Positions 34,130-43,730 of a stretch of 64,000 nucleotides of DNA are shown one piece after another. Below the pieces are notes generated by a model. It was given only the letters and a program-made list of their open reading frames with translations. It did not search any database and was not told the DNA's origin. Position 1 is the stretch's first letter; the number at the start of each line of letters is the position of its first letter. Position numbers and translations under genes: made by a program. Origin of the DNA: CAWINX01 sp963837585 (GTDB lineage: Bacteria; Actinomycetota; Thermoleophilia; Solirubrobacterales; 70-9). The stretch is from assembly GCA_963837585.1 (NCBI GenBank), contig CAWINX010000004.1, forward strand, positions 62,001 to 126,000, given 5' to 3'.

Positions 34130-34849
34130 ATGATCGCCAGCCCCCAAAACGAGAAGCTCAAACTGGTCCGCAAGCTGCGCGATCGCAAGCACCGCGAGCG
34201 CGAGGAGCTGTTCGTGACCGAGGGCGAGGACCTGGTCGCGGCGGGGCTCGCCGCCGGCGCCGAGCCGCGCTTCGTCCTGGTCGCGGCCGGCAGCGGGCTG
34301 GAAGGCGAAGAGGTCGAACCCGACCTGCTCGGCGAGCTCTCCTCGCTGGGCTCAGGCACCCGGGCGATCGCGGTCTGGCCGCGGCGCTGGGCCGAGCCGG
34401 GCGCTGCCCCCTGCGTCTACCTGCACGGCGTCGGCGACCCCGGCAACGTCGGCGCGATCGTCCGCACCACGCAGGCGCTGGTCGGGGGGACGGTCGTGCT
34501 CGGGCCCGACTGCGCCGACCCCTTCTCGCCGAAGGCGGTGCGGGCCGGCATGGGGTCGATCTTCGGTCAGCCGATCGCCCAGGCCGATTTGGCGGCGACG
34601 CCGGCGCGCCGCGGCGCGCTGGTCGCCCACGGCGGCGAAGGGCTCGACGCGCTCGAGTCCGTCGCGACCCTCTGCCTCGGCGCCGAGCGGGAGGGACTGC
34701 CCCCCGACGTCCTCGCCGAGTGCGACGTTGAGGTGACGATCCCGCTGCGAGCCGGCGGCGCCGAGTCGCTCAACGTGGCGGCGGCTGCTGCAATCGCCTG
34801 TGAGCGGATATCGTCGCGCGCCAGGCTGGAGGCCGAGTCAAATGCTTGA
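34130..34849 (+). CDS. TrmH/SpoU-family RNA 2'-O-methyltransferase
   Basis: 239 residues from ATG 34130. The N-terminal substrate-binding domain has SPQNEKLKLVRKLRDRKHRE and LFVTEGEDLVAAGL. The SPOUT knot has VGDPGNVGAIVRTTQALV, CADPFSPKAVRAGMGSIFG (motif 2) and LGAEREGLPPDVLAECD with PLRAGGAESLNVAAAAAI (motif 3). Methylates a ribose in 23S rRNA or tRNA. Stands before pheS in many bacteria. Overlaps pheS by eight bases. Confidence 0.92.
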   Translation: MIASPQNEKLKLVRKLRDRKHREREELFVTEGEDLVAAGLAAGAEPRFVLVAAGSGLEGEEVEPDLLGELSSLGSGTRAIAVWPRRWAEPGAAPCVYLHGVGDPGNVGAIVRTTQALVGGTVVLGPDCADPFSPKAVRAGMGSIFGQPIAQADLAATPARRGALVAHGGEGLDALESVATLCLGAEREGLPPDVLAECDVEVTIPLRAGGAESLNVAAAAAIACERISSRARLEAESNA

Positions 34850-35900
34850 GCGGATTGAGGAAATACGGAACGAGGCAACCTCGGCCATCGACGCTGCGAC
34901 CGGCACCGCGGAGCTCGAGGAGCTGCGGGTCCGCTTCCTGGGACGCAAATCTGAGCTGACCACGATCCTGCGCGGCATCGCGGAGCTCCCCGAGGATCAG
35001 CGGGGCCCCGTCGGCGGCGGCGCCAACAAAGCGAGGAAGGCGCTCGAGGAGCGGCTCGAGGCCCGCGCCGCCGAGCTCGACGCCGCCGAGCTCGAGTCCA
35101 GGCTCGTCGAAGACCGGATCGACGTCACCCTGCCGGGCGCGCCGCCGCGGCCGGCCGGCCACACCCACCTGATCACCCGCACGACGCGCCAGATCGAGGA
35201 CGTCATGGTCGGGCTCGGCTACCGGGTGATGGAGGGGCCCGAGGTCGAGGACGACTACTACAACTTCACGGCGCTGAACCACCCGCCCGGCCACCCGGCG
35301 CGGATGCTCCAGGACACCTTCTACGTGCAATCGCATCCCGAGCTGCTGTTGCGCACCCACACCTCACCGGTGCAGATCCGCTCGATGGAGGCCCAGTCGC
35401 CGCCGATCTTCATGATCGCGCCGGGCAAGGTCTACCGCCGCGACTCCGACGCGACCCACAGCCCGATGTTCCACCAGGTCGAGGGGCTCGCCGTGGGGGA
35501 GGGGATCACCCTCGCCGATCTGCAGGGGACGCTGCGGGAAATGCTGCGGGCGATCTTCGGCGAGGGACGCGAGACGCGGATGCGGCCCCACTTCTTCCCC
35601 TTCACCGAGCCGAGCGTCGAGTTCGACGTCTCCTGCTTCCAGTGCGAGGGGACCGGCGCGTTGGCCGACGGCGCCCGCTGCAACCTCTGCAAGGGGATCG
35701 GCTGGATCGAAGTCGGCGGCGCCGGGATGGTCGACCCCAACGTGCTCGGCTTCGTCGAGTCCTCCGGCTATGACGCCGAGAAGATCCAGGGCTTCGCCTT
35801 CGGGATGGGGGTCGAGCGGATCGCGATGCTGCGCCACGGCGTGCCCGACCTGCGGCGCTTCTTCGACAACGACGTGCGGGTCCTGGGGCAGTTCTCATGA
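34842..35900 (+). CDS. pheS: Phenylalanyl-tRNA synthetase alpha subunit
   Basis: 352 residues. N-terminal coiled coil (ERIEEIRNEATSAIDAATG, RVRFLGRKSELTTILRGIA). Class II core: THLITRTTRQIEDVMVGLGY, GPEVEDDYYNFTALNHPPGH, FHQVEGLAVGEGITLADL and GFAFGMGVERIAMLRHGVPD (motif 3). A CxxC...CxxC element (CFQCEGTG and CNLCKGIGW) lies in the core, as in many PheS. Start ATG 34842 overlaps the methyltransferase stop; its stop overlaps pheT (ATGA). Confidence 0.97.
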   Translation: MLERIEEIRNEATSAIDAATGTAELEELRVRFLGRKSELTTILRGIAELPEDQRGPVGGGANKARKALEERLEARAAELDAAELESRLVEDRIDVTLPGAPPRPAGHTHLITRTTRQIEDVMVGLGYRVMEGPEVEDDYYNFTALNHPPGHPARMLQDTFYVQSHPELLLRTHTSPVQIRSMEAQSPPIFMIAPGKVYRRDSDATHSPMFHQVEGLAVGEGITLADLQGTLREMLRAIFGEGRETRMRPHFFPFTEPSVEFDVSCFQCEGTGALADGARCNLCKGIGWIEVGGAGMVDPNVLGFVESSGYDAEKIQGFAFGMGVERIAMLRHGVPDLRRFFDNDVRVLGQFS

Positions 35901-38296
35901 GGGTCCCCTACTCATGGCTGCGCGAGTACTGCGACCCCGGCGTCGCCCCGGAGGAGCTGGCCGAGCGGCTGGCGATGACCGGCACCGAGGTCGAGCGGGT
36001 CGGCACTCTCGGCCCGCCCTCGGCGGAGAACTTCGTCGTCGGCAAGGTGCTGGCGGCCGAGCCGCACCCCGACGCCGACCGGCTCAGCGTTTGCACGGTC
36101 GACACCGGCGACGGCGAGCGGACGATCGTCTGCGGGGCGCCGAATGTCGCCGCCGGGCAGACGGTGCCGGTGGCGCTGCCGGGGGCGACGATGCCGGGCG
36201 GGCAGGTGCTCGGTAAGGCGAAGCTGCGCGGGGTCGAGTCAGCCGGGATGATCCTCTCCGCCACCGAGTTGGAGGTCGGCGAGGACGCCGCCGGCATCCT
36301 CGTCCTCGACGATGGCACGCCGCCCGGCTCGCCGCTTTCGGAGGTGCTGCCGCTGGCCGAGCCGGTGCTCGAGCTTGAGGTGACGCCGAACCGGGTCGAC
36401 TGCTTTGGCGTCTACGGCGTGGCGCGCGAGGTGCACGCAATCTCGGCGGCCCCGCTCGGCCCCGAGCCATGGGCCGAGGACGCGCCCGCGGAGGGCGAGG
36501 GCGAGGTCGGCGACTACGCCTCGGTCACGGTCGAGGTGCCCGAGCTCTGCCCGCGCTTCACCGCCAGGGTCTTCACCGACGTCACGATCGCCCCCTCGCC
36601 GGCCTGGCTGCAGGCGCGGCTGACCGCGGCCGGGCAGCGGCCGATCAACAACGTCGTCGACATCACCAATTACACGATGCTGCTGACCGCGCAGCCGCTG
36701 CACGCCTTCGACCTCGACAAGGTTCCCGACGGAGCGCTGAACGTCCGCGTCGCGGCCGAGGGGGAGAAGATGACCACCCTCGACGGCGTCGAGCGCGTCC
36801 TCGACGCGGAGACGGTGCTGGTCTGCGACAACGACGGTCCCTCGGGGATCGCCGGGATCATGGGCGGCCAGGTCTCCGAGGTCTCCGAGGGGACGACGCG
36901 CGTCCTGCTCGAGGTCGCCAACTGGAACGGCACCAACATCCTCCGCACCTCGCGCCTGCTCGGCCTGCGCTCGGAGGCCTCCTCGCGGTTCGAGAAGCAG
37001 TTGCACCCGGAGCTCTGCCTGCGGGCGCAGCGGATCGCCTCGAGGCTGATGGTCGAGCTGTGCGGGGCGAAGCTGGTGCCCGGCACGATCGACGTTGCCG
37101 CCGACGTGGCCTCGCCGACGCAACTCGTCCTCCGGGGCGAGCGGGTCGAGGGCCTGCTCGGCATGCCGATCCCCCAAGCCGACCAGGTCGCTTATTTGCA
37201 ACGGCTCGGCTTCGGCGTCGAGGTCGACGGCGCCGACCTCGAGGTCACGGTGCCGCCCGACCGTCACTTCGACGTCACCCGCGAGGTCGACCTGATCGAG
37301 GAGGTGGCGCGTGTCCACGGCCTCGACGAGCACCTGCCGACGACGCTGCCCTCCGGCGCCGGCCAGGTCGGCGGCCTGACCAGGGAACAGCGCTTGCGCC
37401 GTCGTGCCGAGGACACGCTGCGCGACCTCGGCTTCGACGAAATCGTCGGCTGGAGCTTCACCGACCCCGATGAGGTGGGGAGGCTGCGGATCCCCGCGGA
37501 GGACCCGCGGGCCGAGGCGATCGTCATCTCCAACCCACTCTCCGAGGAGCAGTCGGCGATGCGGACGACGCTGCTCGGCTCGCTGCTCGATGTCGCCTCC
37601 CGCAACCTGGCGCGCGACGCCGACCGGATCGCCCTCTTCGAGTCCGGGCGGGTCTACCGCAAGCCGGGCGAGGAGCCCCACCAGCTCGGCTGCCTCGCGG
37701 TCGGGCCGCTCGCCACCGCCTCGTGGCGGGGCGGGGGAGAGCCCGCTGATTTCTTCGAAGTAAAGGCGGTGCTGGAGGCGCTCGCCGGACAGCTCGGGGT
37801 CGAGCTCACCTTCGAGGCGGCTGCGGAGCCGTTCCTGCACCCCGGCCGCTCCGCTCGCGTCTTGGCGGGCGGAAACGTCGCCGGCTGGCTCGGCGAGGTC
37901 CACCCACTCGTCTGTCGGCAGTGGGACGTTCCCGCGGCGGTCGCCTTCGAGATCGAGCTGGCGACGTTGATCGGTGCCGCCGCGGCCGGAGAGGAGACCT
38001 ACGAGGACGTGACGACCTTCCCCGCCGCCTACCAGGACCTCGCGGTGGTCGTGCCCGACGACGTCGATGCCGCGACAGTGCGCGCAACCGTGCTGATCGG
38101 CGGCGGCGAGTTGCTGCGCGCCGCCGATGTCTTCGATCTCTACGCAGGCGAGCAACTTGGCGAGGGCCAAAAGAGCCTCGCGCTGAGGCTCGAATTCCGC
38201 GCTGCCGACCGCACCCTCACCGACGAGGAGGTGGTCGGCCGGCGCGAGTCGATCGAGGCCGAGCTGAAGAAGATCGGGGGGTCGCTGCGTGGCTGA
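35897..38296 (+). CDS. pheT: Phenylalanyl-tRNA synthetase beta subunit
   Basis: 799 residues, full length. N-terminal RVPYSWLREYCDP, the EMAP/tRNA-binding domain (VVGKVLAAEPHPDADRLSVC), the B3/B4 editing domain (VEVTPNRVDCFGVYGVAREV variant, RPINNVVDITNYTMLLTAQP), B5 (RSEASSRFEKQLHPELCLRA onward) and the C-terminal ferredoxin-like anticodon domain (FPAAYQDLAVVVPDDVDAA). Forms the alpha2-beta2 enzyme with PheS. Frame intact, which shows that this part of the assembly is good. Confidence 0.97.
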   Translation: MRVPYSWLREYCDPGVAPEELAERLAMTGTEVERVGTLGPPSAENFVVGKVLAAEPHPDADRLSVCTVDTGDGERTIVCGAPNVAAGQTVPVALPGATMPGGQVLGKAKLRGVESAGMILSATELEVGEDAAGILVLDDGTPPGSPLSEVLPLAEPVLELEVTPNRVDCFGVYGVAREVHAISAAPLGPEPWAEDAPAEGEGEVGDYASVTVEVPELCPRFTARVFTDVTIAPSPAWLQARLTAAGQRPINNVVDITNYTMLLTAQPLHAFDLDKVPDGALNVRVAAEGEKMTTLDGVERVLDAETVLVCDNDGPSGIAGIMGGQVSEVSEGTTRVLLEVANWNGTNILRTSRLLGLRSEASSRFEKQLHPELCLRAQRIASRLMVELCGAKLVPGTIDVAADVASPTQLVLRGERVEGLLGMPIPQADQVAYLQRLGFGVEVDGADLEVTVPPDRHFDVTREVDLIEEVARVHGLDEHLPTTLPSGAGQVGGLTREQRLRRRAEDTLRDLGFDEIVGWSFTDPDEVGRLRIPAEDPRAEAIVISNPLSEEQSAMRTTLLGSLLDVASRNLARDADRIALFESGRVYRKPGEEPHQLGCLAVGPLATASWRGGGEPADFFEVKAVLEALAGQLGVELTFEAAAEPFLHPGRSARVLAGGNVAGWLGEVHPLVCRQWDVPAAVAFEIELATLIGAAAAGEETYEDVTTFPAAYQDLAVVVPDDVDAATVRATVLIGGGELLRAADVFDLYAGEQLGEGQKSLALRLEFRAADRTLTDEEVVGRRESIEAELKKIGGSLRG

Positions 38297-39320
38297 GCGG
38301 GCGAAACAACCGCTCGACGGCGACCCCGCGGCGCGGGTGCTGATCGCCGGCGCCTCGGGGTTCACCGGGGCGCTCGCCGCCCAGATCGTCTGGCGCCATC
38401 CAAGGCTCGAGCTGGTGGGGGTCACCTCTCGAAGCGACGCCGGCACGCGGCTCGACCGCCTCTACCCGCGCTACCGGGTGCCGCTGGAGCTGACCGAGCT
38501 TGACCTCGACGAGCTCGAGGGGGTGGACGCGGCGATCGTCGCCTACCCGCACGGCGCCTCGGCGCCGGCCGTCGCCGCGCTGCGCGGCAACGGGGCGCTG
38601 GTCGTCGACCTCTCCGCCGACTTCCGGCTGCGCGACCTGCCCACGTACGAGCGCTGGTACGGCGAGCACGGCGCGCCCGAGCTGCTGGAGGGCGCCGTCT
38701 ACGGGCTGACCGAGCTGTATCGCGACGAACTGCGCGAGGCCGAGCTGGTTGCGACCCCGGGCTGTTATCCGACTGCGAGCGTGTTGGCGCTTGCTCCGCT
38801 GGCGGAGAAAGGCCTGCTGGCCGACGTCGTGATCGATGCCAAGCAGGGCGTCTCCGGCGCCGGGCGGGGCGGGGGGGACGCAATGCACTACGTCGCGATG
38901 GACGAGAACGCCTTCGCCTACAAGACCGAGGGCCACCGCCACCGGCCCGAGATCGAGCAGGAGCTGGCGGCGCTGGGCAGCCCCGCGCCGGTCACCTTCG
39001 TCCCGCATCTGTTGCCGCTCGACCAGGGCGAGCTGACCAGCTGTTACGCGCAGACCACCGAGCCGGTCTCCAAGCAGGAGGTCCAGACCCTCTATGCGGA
39101 GCGCTATGCGGGGGAGCCCTTCGTCCACGTGGTCGACGGCCCGCCTGGGCTGCGCGACGTCCGCGACACCAATGAGTGCCACGTCTACGTGACCGTGGAG
39201 GAGCGGGGCCGGGTGATGGCCTTCTCGGCGATCGACAATCTCTGGAAGGGCGCCTCCGGACAGGGGGTCCAAAACCTCAACCTGATGCTCGGCCTCGACG
39301 AGACCCTGGGGCTGACGTGA
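38289..39320 (+). CDS. argC: N-acetyl-gamma-glutamyl-phosphate reductase
   Basis: 343 residues from GTG 38289, overlapping pheT by eight bases. NADPH-dependent reductase of step three in arginine synthesis. Rossmann motif VLIAGASGFTGALAAQIVWR. The catalytic Cys lies in LVATPGCYPTASVLAL, and GVSGAGRGGGDAMHY plus FVPHLLPLDQGELTS are family hallmarks. The long N-terminus (AERAKQPLDGDPAARV) is a minor extension. First gene of argCJBD. Confidence 0.95.
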   Translation: MAERAKQPLDGDPAARVLIAGASGFTGALAAQIVWRHPRLELVGVTSRSDAGTRLDRLYPRYRVPLELTELDLDELEGVDAAIVAYPHGASAPAVAALRGNGALVVDLSADFRLRDLPTYERWYGEHGAPELLEGAVYGLTELYRDELREAELVATPGCYPTASVLALAPLAEKGLLADVVIDAKQGVSGAGRGGGDAMHYVAMDENAFAYKTEGHRHRPEIEQELAALGSPAPVTFVPHLLPLDQGELTSCYAQTTEPVSKQEVQTLYAERYAGEPFVHVVDGPPGLRDVRDTNECHVYVTVEERGRVMAFSAIDNLWKGASGQGVQNLNLMLGLDETLGLT

Positions 39321-40474
39321 GCGGCGGCTTCTTCAGGTCGCGCTGGGTCGATGCTCCCGCCGGGGTCGAGGAGCTCGACTCGGCGCAGCTCGCCCCCGGC
39401 TTCCGGGCCGGCGCCGCGCATTGCGGCCTCAAGGGAGGCGGCAAGACCGACATCGGGATCCTCGTCTGCGACGCCGACTGGGTCAGCTCCTCGATTCTGC
39501 TGACCCGCAACGCCTCGGCGGCGGCTCCGGTGCGGGTCTGTCGGGAGCGCTGCGACCGCGGTGGGATTCGCGCCGCCGTGGTCAACTCCGGCAACGCCAA
39601 CGCGGAGACCGGCGAGAACGGGTTTGCCGACGCCCTGGCGATGTGCAAAACGGCCTCGCGGTTCCTCGGCGTCCCCCCGGAGGCGGTCGCGGTCGCCGAG
39701 ACCGGGACGATCGGGGTGCCGCTGCCGATCGACGCGGTCCTCTACGGGATCGGCGAGGCGGCCAAGAGCCCCCTGCCGACCGGCGCCGCCGCCTTCTCCG
39801 AGGCGATCATGACCACCGACCGCTGGCCGAAGCGCTGCACGCTGCAGGTCGACGGCGTCACGCTCTCGGCGCAGGCGAAGGGTGGCGGGATGATCCAGCC
39901 GAACATGGCGACGATGCTCTGCTTCGTGCAGACCGACGCCGTGGTCGAGAACCCGGACGCGGCGCTGCGGGCGGCAAGCAACGCCTCCTTTGAGCGAATC
40001 ACCGTCGACGGGCAGATGAGCACCAACGACACGGTTCTCCTCCAGGCGACCGGCGCATCCGGGAAGCCCCTGCCCGAGGGCCTGCTCGAAGCGGTGCTCC
40101 AGCAGCTCGCGATCGAGATGGTCGCCGACGGCGAGGGGGCGACGCGGGTCGCGCGGGTGCGGGTCAACGGCGCCGCGAGCCCGGAAGAGGCCGAGCGGGT
40201 GGCGCGGGCGATCGCCAACTCGCCCCTGGTCAAGACGGCGCTCTTCGGCCGCGACCCCAACTGGGGCCGGATCGCCCAGGCGGCCGGGATGGCGCTGGCC
40301 GGAGAGGATCTGGAGGAGATCGGCGCCGGCTCGATCGACGCGACCGAGCTGGGCCAGGACACCGCCGAGGCCGAGATCGGGATCCGGCTGGGACGCGGCG
40401 ACCACGGCACCCACGTCTGGTTCTCGGACCTCGGTTACGAGTACGTTCGGATCAACGCCGAGTACACCACCTAG
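39317..40474 (+). CDS. argJ: Ornithine acetyltransferase / N-acetylglutamate synthase
   Basis: 385 residues from GTG 39317 (GTGA overlap with argC). Recycles the acetyl group from acetylornithine to glutamate. The self-cleavage site with its Thr nucleophile is intact in KGGGMIQPNMATMLCFVQTD. VVNSGNANAETGENGF and TGTIGVPLPID are also typical. The C-terminal end FGRDPNWGRIAQAAGMA is diagnostic. Presence of ArgJ indicates the cyclic acetyl pathway. Confidence 0.96.
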   Translation: MSGGFFRSRWVDAPAGVEELDSAQLAPGFRAGAAHCGLKGGGKTDIGILVCDADWVSSSILLTRNASAAAPVRVCRERCDRGGIRAAVVNSGNANAETGENGFADALAMCKTASRFLGVPPEAVAVAETGTIGVPLPIDAVLYGIGEAAKSPLPTGAAAFSEAIMTTDRWPKRCTLQVDGVTLSAQAKGGGMIQPNMATMLCFVQTDAVVENPDAALRAASNASFERITVDGQMSTNDTVLLQATGASGKPLPEGLLEAVLQQLAIEMVADGEGATRVARVRVNGAASPEEAERVARAIANSPLVKTALFGRDPNWGRIAQAAGMALAGEDLEEIGAGSIDATELGQDTAEAEIGIRLGRGDHGTHVWFSDLGYEYVRINAEYTT

Positions 40475-40480
40475 GAGCCC

Positions 40481-41320
40481 ATGACCACCAACGTCGACAC
40501 CCTGCTCGAAGCCCTCCCCTACATCAGGGAGTTCCACGGGCGCACCGTCGTGATCAAGTACGGCGGCGCGGCGATGCGCGAGGAGGAGTTGCGCGAGGCC
40601 TTCGCCACCGACGTCGTCCTGCTCAAGTACGTCGGCCTGAACCCGGTCGTCGTCCACGGCGGCGGGCCCGAGATCACCCAGTACATGGAGCGGATGGGGC
40701 TCGAGGTGAAGTTCCACGAGGGCCTGCGCGTCTCCGACGAGGAGACGGTCGAGGTGGCGCGGATGGTCCTGCTCGGCAAGCTCAACTCCGACATCGTGCA
40801 GCGGCTCAACCGCCACGGCCAGCCGGCGGTCGGCCTCTCCGGGCAGGACGGCTCCCTGTTCGAGGTCGCTCCGGTTCCCAACGCCGAGCAGGTCGGCTTC
40901 GTCGGCTCGATCGAGCGGGTCGACATCGACGTGATCAACCACATCGCCGCCGACTACATCCCGGTGATCGCCTCCTCGGCCTCCGACCGCGACGGGCATC
41001 CCTACAACGTCAACGCCGACGAGGCGGCCGGCAAGGTTGCCGCGGCGCTGGGCGCCTACAAGGCGGTATTCCTCACCGACGTCGAGGGCTGGCTCGCCGA
41101 CGCGGGCGACGACGGTTCGCTGATCAGCCGCGCCACGGTTGGCGAGGTCGAGGCGAAGTTGGCCGCGATCGACGGCGGCATGAGGCCGAAGCTCCAGGCC
41201 TGCGTCGACGCGATCCAGGGCGGCGCCCAGTCAGCTCACATCATCGACGGGCGCAAGCCGCACAGCCTGCTGCTGGAGCTCTTCACCGACGCCGGCATCG
41301 GCACGATGGTGACCTCATGA
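40481..41320 (+). CDS. argB: Acetylglutamate kinase
   Basis: 279 residues. Amino acid kinase fold: HGRTVVIKYGGAAMREEELR (phosphate-binding Lys), NPVVVHGGGPEITQYMERMG, PVIASSASDRDGHPYNVNAD and AVFLTDVEGWLADAGDDGSL. Phosphorylates N-acetylglutamate; the family is the usual arginine feedback point. An N-terminal helix (TNVDTLLEALPYIREFHG) is present, as in arginine-sensitive hexameric enzymes. Six bases after argJ. Confidence 0.97.
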   Translation: MTTNVDTLLEALPYIREFHGRTVVIKYGGAAMREEELREAFATDVVLLKYVGLNPVVVHGGGPEITQYMERMGLEVKFHEGLRVSDEETVEVARMVLLGKLNSDIVQRLNRHGQPAVGLSGQDGSLFEVAPVPNAEQVGFVGSIERVDIDVINHIAADYIPVIASSASDRDGHPYNVNADEAAGKVAAALGAYKAVFLTDVEGWLADAGDDGSLISRATVGEVEAKLAAIDGGMRPKLQACVDAIQGGAQSAHIIDGRKPHSLLLELFTDAGIGTMVTS

Positions 41321-42504
41321 ACCTGACCGCCATCCAGGCGCTCGAGGAGCGCTACCTGATGCGCACCTACCGCCGCGCGCCGGTCGAGTTCGTGCGTGGC
41401 GAGGGAGCGCGCCTCTGGGATTCCGAGGGCAGGGAGTACCTCGACTTCCTGGCCGGAATCTCGGTCTGCTCGGTCGGCCACTGCCACCCGGCCGTGGTCG
41501 AGGCGGTGCGCGAGCAGGCGGGGCGCCTGATGCACACCTCCAACCTCTTCTACACCGAGCCGATGGTGCGGCTCGCCGAGCGGCTCGCCGAGTCGAGCCT
41601 CGGCGGGCGCGTCTTCTTCTCCAACTCGGGCACCGAGGCGAACGAGTGCGCGATCAAGATCGCCCGCAAGCACGCCCACCGCAGGGGCATCGAGGCGCCG
41701 GAGATCGTCAGCTTTGAAAGCGACTTCCACGGTCGCACCTACGGCGCCCTGGCGGCGACGCCGAAACTCGCCGAGAACCCCGACCTCGGCCCGATGCTGG
41801 CCGGCTTCCGCTCGGTGCCGTTCAACGACGCCGAAGCCCTGCGCGACGCCGTCGGCGCGAACACCGCCGCGGTCCTGATCGAGCCGATCCAGGGCGAGAG
41901 CGGCATCTACCCGCTCAGCGACGAGGCGCTGCTGGCGGCAAGGGAGGCCTGCGACGAGGCCGGCGCGCTGCTGATCCTCGACGAGATCCAGACCGGGATG
42001 GGGAGGACGGGGTCGCTGTGGGCCTACGAGCAGACGCCGGTCCGGCCCGACGTCCTGACCACCGCGAAGGCGTTGGGCGGCGGCCTGCCGATCGGCGCCT
42101 GCGTGACGACGCCCGAGGCGGGCGAGGTTTTGGAGCCCGGCGACCATGGCTCGACCTTCGCCGGCGGACCGCTCGTCGCGACCGCGTCCCTCGCCGTCCT
42201 CGACGTCGTCGACGACCCGGCCCTGCTGCGACGCGTCCGCGAGCTCGGCGCCAAGCTCAGCGAGGACCTGCTCGCGCTCGACGGCGTCCGCGAGGTCCGC
42301 GGCCGCGGACTGATGCTGGGCGTCGGCCTGGAGGACGGGATCGACGCCGCCGCCCTGGGCGCCGACCTGCTCGACCGGGGCCTGATCGTCAACGTCCCCG
42401 AGCCGGGGACCCTGCGCCTGCTGCCGCCGCTGGTGGTGAGCGACTCTGAGATCCAACAGGCGACGACCTTGATTGGGGGTGAGCTCGCCGGTGCGATCCA
42501 ATAA
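41317..42504 (+). CDS. argD: Acetylornithine aminotransferase
   Basis: 395 residues. PLP-dependent class III aminotransferase. YLDFLAGISVCSVGHCHPAV, FFSNSGTEANECAIKIARKH, LILDEIQTGMGRTGSLWAYE (Asp binding PLP) and VLTTAKALGGGLPIGACVTT with the Schiff-base Lys. Start ATG 41317 overlaps argB. argF, argR, argG and argH do not follow; the polysaccharide locus begins 14 bp later. Confidence 0.96.
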   Translation: MNLTAIQALEERYLMRTYRRAPVEFVRGEGARLWDSEGREYLDFLAGISVCSVGHCHPAVVEAVREQAGRLMHTSNLFYTEPMVRLAERLAESSLGGRVFFSNSGTEANECAIKIARKHAHRRGIEAPEIVSFESDFHGRTYGALAATPKLAENPDLGPMLAGFRSVPFNDAEALRDAVGANTAAVLIEPIQGESGIYPLSDEALLAAREACDEAGALLILDEIQTGMGRTGSLWAYEQTPVRPDVLTTAKALGGGLPIGACVTTPEAGEVLEPGDHGSTFAGGPLVATASLAVLDVVDDPALLRRVRELGAKLSEDLLALDGVREVRGRGLMLGVGLEDGIDAAALGADLLDRGLIVNVPEPGTLRLLPPLVVSDSEIQQATTLIGGELAGAIQ

Positions 42505-42518
42505 AGCTGAAAGGCAAG

Positions 42519-43730
42519 ATGCGTCTACTCGTCTTCACCCAGTACTTCACGCCTGAGATCACCGCCGCTCGGGTGCGCCTCCATGCGTTTGCCGAGGGAT
42601 TGGCCTCGCTGGGTCATCAGGTCGAGGTGATCTGCGAGGTCCCCAACCATCCCGAGGGAATCGTTGAGCCGGACTTCCGCGGCAGGGCGGTTGTCCGAAG
42701 GAGCTTCGACGGATTTGACGTCCGCTATGTCTGGGTGCGCGCTCGACCGGAGAAGACGCCGTTCAGTCGCATTCTGTTCTATGCCTCATACGCGGCGATG
42801 GCCGCTGTCGTCGGAGTGGCGACGCGGCGACCGGATGTCGTTCTGGTCTCCTCCCCACCCTTGCCGGCCGCAGCCGCCGCGGCTCTGGTGGCGAAGAGGC
42901 ATAGGGTGCCGTGGGTCTTCGATGTGCGGGATCTCTGGCCTGAGGCGGCCGTGATCCTCGGTGAGTTGACCGATGCGCGAGCCATCCGCTTCGCCGAGTG
43001 GTTGGAGCGTAGCCTCTACCGGAGCGCCGACGCGATCATCACGGTCACCGAGCCGTTCAGGCGGGACATCGCAAGCAAGATTCCAGATCCCTCCAAGATC
43101 GACGTGATCCCGAATGGCACCGAGCGCCGCTTTCTCAGCGCCGGGGGCGTTGAGGTGAACAGAGCGGAGTTGGACCTTCCGACCGACCGGTTCGTATGGA
43201 CGTATGCCGGCAACGTTGGAATTGCGCAGGGCCTGGAGGTCGCGATCGATGCCGCCGCCCGGCTGGGGGAGGGATTCACGCTCCTGGTGATCGGAGCCGG
43301 GCCCCGGCTGGAGGCAATCCGTGAGCGTGCCGCGGATTTGCCCGCCGGCGCCGTGCTCTTTCGAGGTCTCGTCCAGCCCGAGCTCGCGATCCGCTATATG
43401 CGGGCTTCCGACGCTCTCTTGGTTCCATTGGGAAGCCAGCCGCAGTTCGAGAAGTTCGTCCCTTCCAAGCTGTTCGACTGCTGTGCGATTGGCAGGCCCG
43501 TCGTGGTGGCCGCCGCCGGCGAGGCGAAGCGGCTCGCCTCGGAGGCCGGCGCCTCCCTTTGTGTCCCCCCGGGCGATCCGGACGAGTTGACCACTGCGAT
43601 ACGCAGTCTCAGGGACGATCAGGCGATGGGCGCCGCGATCGCCTCGCGAGGCATGGAGTTCGCCGCGGCCAACCTGCGCGAGGATCAGGTCGTCAGGTTG
43701 GCGAGGCTGCTCGAATCCCTGCTGCCCTGA
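42519..43730 (+). CDS. Glycosyltransferase family 4 (WbuB-like)
   Basis: 403 residues, intact. GT-B fold: RLLVFTQYFTPEITAARVRL at the N-terminus, WVFDVRDLWPEAAVILGELT in the acceptor domain, IDVIPNGTERRFL at the hinge and the donor site LVPLGSQPQFEKFVPSKLFD with Glu. Matches WbuB/WcaI-type transferases that move an amino sugar such as L-FucNAc or GlcNAc onto a lipid-linked chain. Cytosolic or membrane-associated. First gene of the exopolysaccharide locus, just downstream of argD. Confidence 0.88.
   Translation: MRLLVFTQYFTPEITAARVRLHAFAEGLASLGHQVEVICEVPNHPEGIVEPDFRGRAVVRRSFDGFDVRYVWVRARPEKTPFSRILFYASYAAMAAVVGVATRRPDVVLVSSPPLPAAAAAALVAKRHRVPWVFDVRDLWPEAAVILGELTDARAIRFAEWLERSLYRSADAIITVTEPFRRDIASKIPDPSKIDVIPNGTERRFLSAGGVEVNRAELDLPTDRFVWTYAGNVGIAQGLEVAIDAAARLGEGFTLLVIGAGPRLEAIRERAADLPAGAVLFRGLVQPELAIRYMRASDALLVPLGSQPQFEKFVPSKLFDCCAIGRPVVVAAAGEAKRLASEAGASLCVPPGDPDELTTAIRSLRDDQAMGAAIASRGMEFAAANLREDQVVRLARLLESLLP

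Noticed and set aside
36239..38446. Minus-strand ORF of 735 codons
   Set aside because: Antisense to pheT.
39185..40999. Minus-strand ORF of 604 codons
   Set aside because: Antisense to argJ and argB, both complete.
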